Shown here piece by piece: positions 4,994 through 6,385 of a stretch of 6,385 nucleotides of DNA. A program made the position numbers and the translations under genes. The notes beneath the pieces are model-generated. The model made no database searches. It was given only the letters and a program-made list of their open reading frames with translations, and had not been told where the DNA came from. Source of the stretch: Gordonia sp. (in: high G+C Gram-positive bacteria) (GTDB lineage Bacteria > Actinomycetota > Actinomycetes > Mycobacteriales > Mycobacteriaceae); assembly GCA_030152405.1 (NCBI GenBank), contig JASLJL010000433.1:1-6385 (forward strand). Reading direction: 5' to 3'. Each line of letters begins with the position of its first letter. The first letter of the stretch is position 1.

Positions 4994-6385
4994 ATGAAGT
5001 TCGACGATCGGGACGATGCGCCGGTCCGCGAAGTACGCCGTTTCCGTGCCGTGTGGACGGGCGTCATGGTCGGATCGGTGCTGGTCATGACCGGTGTCGC
5101 CGCGGTCGCGGTGGTGTGGGCCGCGCCCGCGTGGCATCACGCGGCGGGCGCGTTCCCCGGCGAGGGACTGCGGTGGTTCCTCGTCGGCGCAGTCATCGCA
5201 GGCGTGGTCCCGGTGCTCGTCCACATCGCCGCGCGCAGGCACCCGTCAGCGCTCCTCGACCGAATCGACGTCGGCGTGACCGTGGTGGGCGTCGCCGCTC
5301 TGGTGGCGATCGTGATCGGGACCGGGCAGGAGCGGCGGGCGACGTCGGCAGTCCAGTCGCTTCCGGGCGTCGTCGGGGTCGGACGCGTGCTGATCTTCGT
5401 CTGCCTGCTGGGCGCGATCATCGGGGTGGTGAACCTCCTGGCTCGACGAGCCCTGGTCGAGCACCGGAATCGCCATCGTCTGCGCAGGAGGTTCATGGCG
5501 GCGTTCGTGGCCGCGGCCGCCATTCTGGCGAGCGTGGCGGCCGTCGTCGCGTGGCCGCACGGCACATCGCCCGCGGTCGACGAGTCGACGACGCGCGGCG
5601 TCGGATGGGTGCCGCAGGGATTTCAGAACGACGTCCGACGCGTCGACTGGCACCCGACGCTGCGGCCGGGGGACTGGACGTCGCTGACCCCGGCCCCGAT
5701 CGCGGGTGGTTTCGCCGTCGCCGACGACACGTCGGTGACGGCGTTCGTCGGTGCGACGCAGTCCTGGAGGGTCACGTTCCAGCGGCCGGTGATCGGGCTG
5801 TGGGGGCCGGCCGTCGACGCGTCGAACAGTGCGTCGCCGGTTGTCGTCCAGGTACGCGACGTCGGCACCCGGACGTTGCTGACCTACGGATTGGACGGCG
5901 GCGGCGGGCGGATCATCTGGGTGACGGATGCCGTCGGCGAGATCAGGGCGGGGCGCTTCGACGATACGGGCGCGATGGTCCTGACCTGGAAGGACGATCA
6001 GAGCTCGGCCGTCGCTGAGCTGAGCATGGCCGACGGCGCCTACACCGAGAGGGTGTCGGTCCCGGCGCCGGACAGTCAGTGCGAGCGGCCCGGACGGTTC
6101 GACTTCGTCGACGGGGCGGTCGCGCTTCCGGTGGTGTGCGGCCACGGACTCCGAACCGTCGACGCCTACAGCTACTCGACCGGGGAGCGAGTGCGCACGT
6201 ACACCGGGCGCGACTTCGGCGCCCCGGACGCGGGCGTGCGGGTGAGCGCGTCGGTCGGCAGTGTCGCGGCCTTCGCGGTCGAAGACGGCGAGAGTCGGCG
6301 GAACGTCTTCGTGCCGGCCCGGGGGACCGTCGCGCCGGACGAGCTCTCGGTGGGATGGACGGTGACCGGTCTGTCTAGGACGAAC
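4994..6385 (+). CDS. Uncharacterised membrane protein with large extracytoplasmic C-terminal domain (3' end beyond window)
   Basis: From ATG 4994 the frame stays open for 464 codons to the window edge. I do not recognise the family. A short charged N-terminus (MKFDDRDDAPVREVRRFR) is followed by five likely membrane helices at about 21-44, 61-80, 91-110, 128-150 and 168-186. The basic loop at 151-167 (RRALVEHRNRHRLRRR) suits the cytoplasmic side. With the N-terminus inside, five helices put the rest (187 onward) outside. That part has alternating hydrophobic strands, Gly/Asp turns and aromatics (GDWTSLTP, AVADDTSVTAFVG, YGLDGGGGRIIWV, DAYSYSTGERVRTY), as in beta-propeller or other repeat-strand domains. 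Cys363 and Cys382 could form a disulfide. No clear Shine-Dalgarno sequence precedes ATG 4994. In-frame GTG codons at 4958, 4961 and 4979 are alternative starts, bounded by a stop at 4952. Two dyads lie just upstream. The coding call is firm; the function is unknown. Confidence 0.85.
   Translation, partial: MKFDDRDDAPVREVRRFRAVWTGVMVGSVLVMTGVAAVAVVWAAPAWHHAAGAFPGEGLRWFLVGAVIAGVVPVLVHIAARRHPSALLDRIDVGVTVVGVAALVAIVIGTGQERRATSAVQSLPGVVGVGRVLIFVCLLGAIIGVVNLLARRALVEHRNRHRLRRRFMAAFVAAAAILASVAAVVAWPHGTSPAVDESTTRGVGWVPQGFQNDVRRVDWHPTLRPGDWTSLTPAPIAGGFAVADDTSVTAFVGATQSWRVTFQRPVIGLWGPAVDASNSASPVVVQVRDVGTRTLLTYGLDGGGGRIIWVTDAVGEIRAGRFDDTGAMVLTWKDDQSSAVAELSMADGAYTERVSVPAPDSQCERPGRFDFVDGAVALPVVCGHGLRTVDAYSYSTGERVRTYTGRDFGAPDAGVRVSASVGSVAAFAVEDGESRRNVFVPARGTVAPDELSVGWTVTGLSRTN

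Noticed and set aside
4954..6018. A 354-codon plus-strand frame beginning at ATG 4954
   Set aside because: It is an Arg/Gly-rich shadow of the membrane protein read in another frame. The frame from 4994 has clear membrane helices, stays open to the window edge and has normal codon usage.
5246..6145. A 299-codon minus-strand frame opposite the membrane-protein gene
   Set aside because: It has low-complexity Arg/Asp/His/Pro composition and no recognisable domain. It is explained as the complement of GC-rich codons.

Overview
The window reads as high-GC actinobacterial DNA. Codons end mostly in G or C, long spurious antisense frames run through the genes, several starts look leaderless, and one gene belongs to a split-barrel (PPOX/F420-type) family common in actinobacteria. 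The gene set and order fit a Mycobacteriales-type genome (Gordonia/Rhodococcus-like), but the genus cannot be fixed from the sequence alone.

Positions 1-141 hold, on the minus strand, a short fragment of a kdpB gene. It meets head to head, at about 133-151, the 3' third of a second, different kdpB on the plus strand. The two copies encode the same P-type ATPase hinge region but differ at about one base in five. This is therefore not a simple inverted duplication. It is either a chimeric contig or clone end or an inversion breakpoint between two kdp loci.

Positions 142-4472 are the distal part of a kdpFABC-DE potassium system, all on the plus strand: kdpB (C-terminal part only), kdpC, kdpD and kdpE. 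kdpB/kdpC share ATGA and kdpD/kdpE share TGATG. kdpC and kdpD are 10 bases apart, with a leaderless-type -10 hexamer at the kdpC stop codon. KdpB and KdpC are parts of the high-affinity K+ pump. KdpD is the membrane sensor kinase with a full set of catalytic motifs, and KdpE is the OmpR-type response regulator expected to control the pump genes, whose promoter lies outside the window.

Positions 4473-4541 separate the kdp operon from the next gene and carry a short imperfect dyad (4504-4523) and a leaderless-type -10. A small PPOX-class split-barrel protein follows (4542-4922). The next intergenic stretch (4923-4993) holds two adjacent dyad symmetries. It leads into a large gene that runs off the right edge (4994-6385, 464 codons with no stop). 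That gene encodes an unrecognised membrane protein with about five N-terminal helices and a long, probably extracytoplasmic, beta-rich domain. It is the least explained gene here. I see no RNA genes, CRISPR arrays or transposases.
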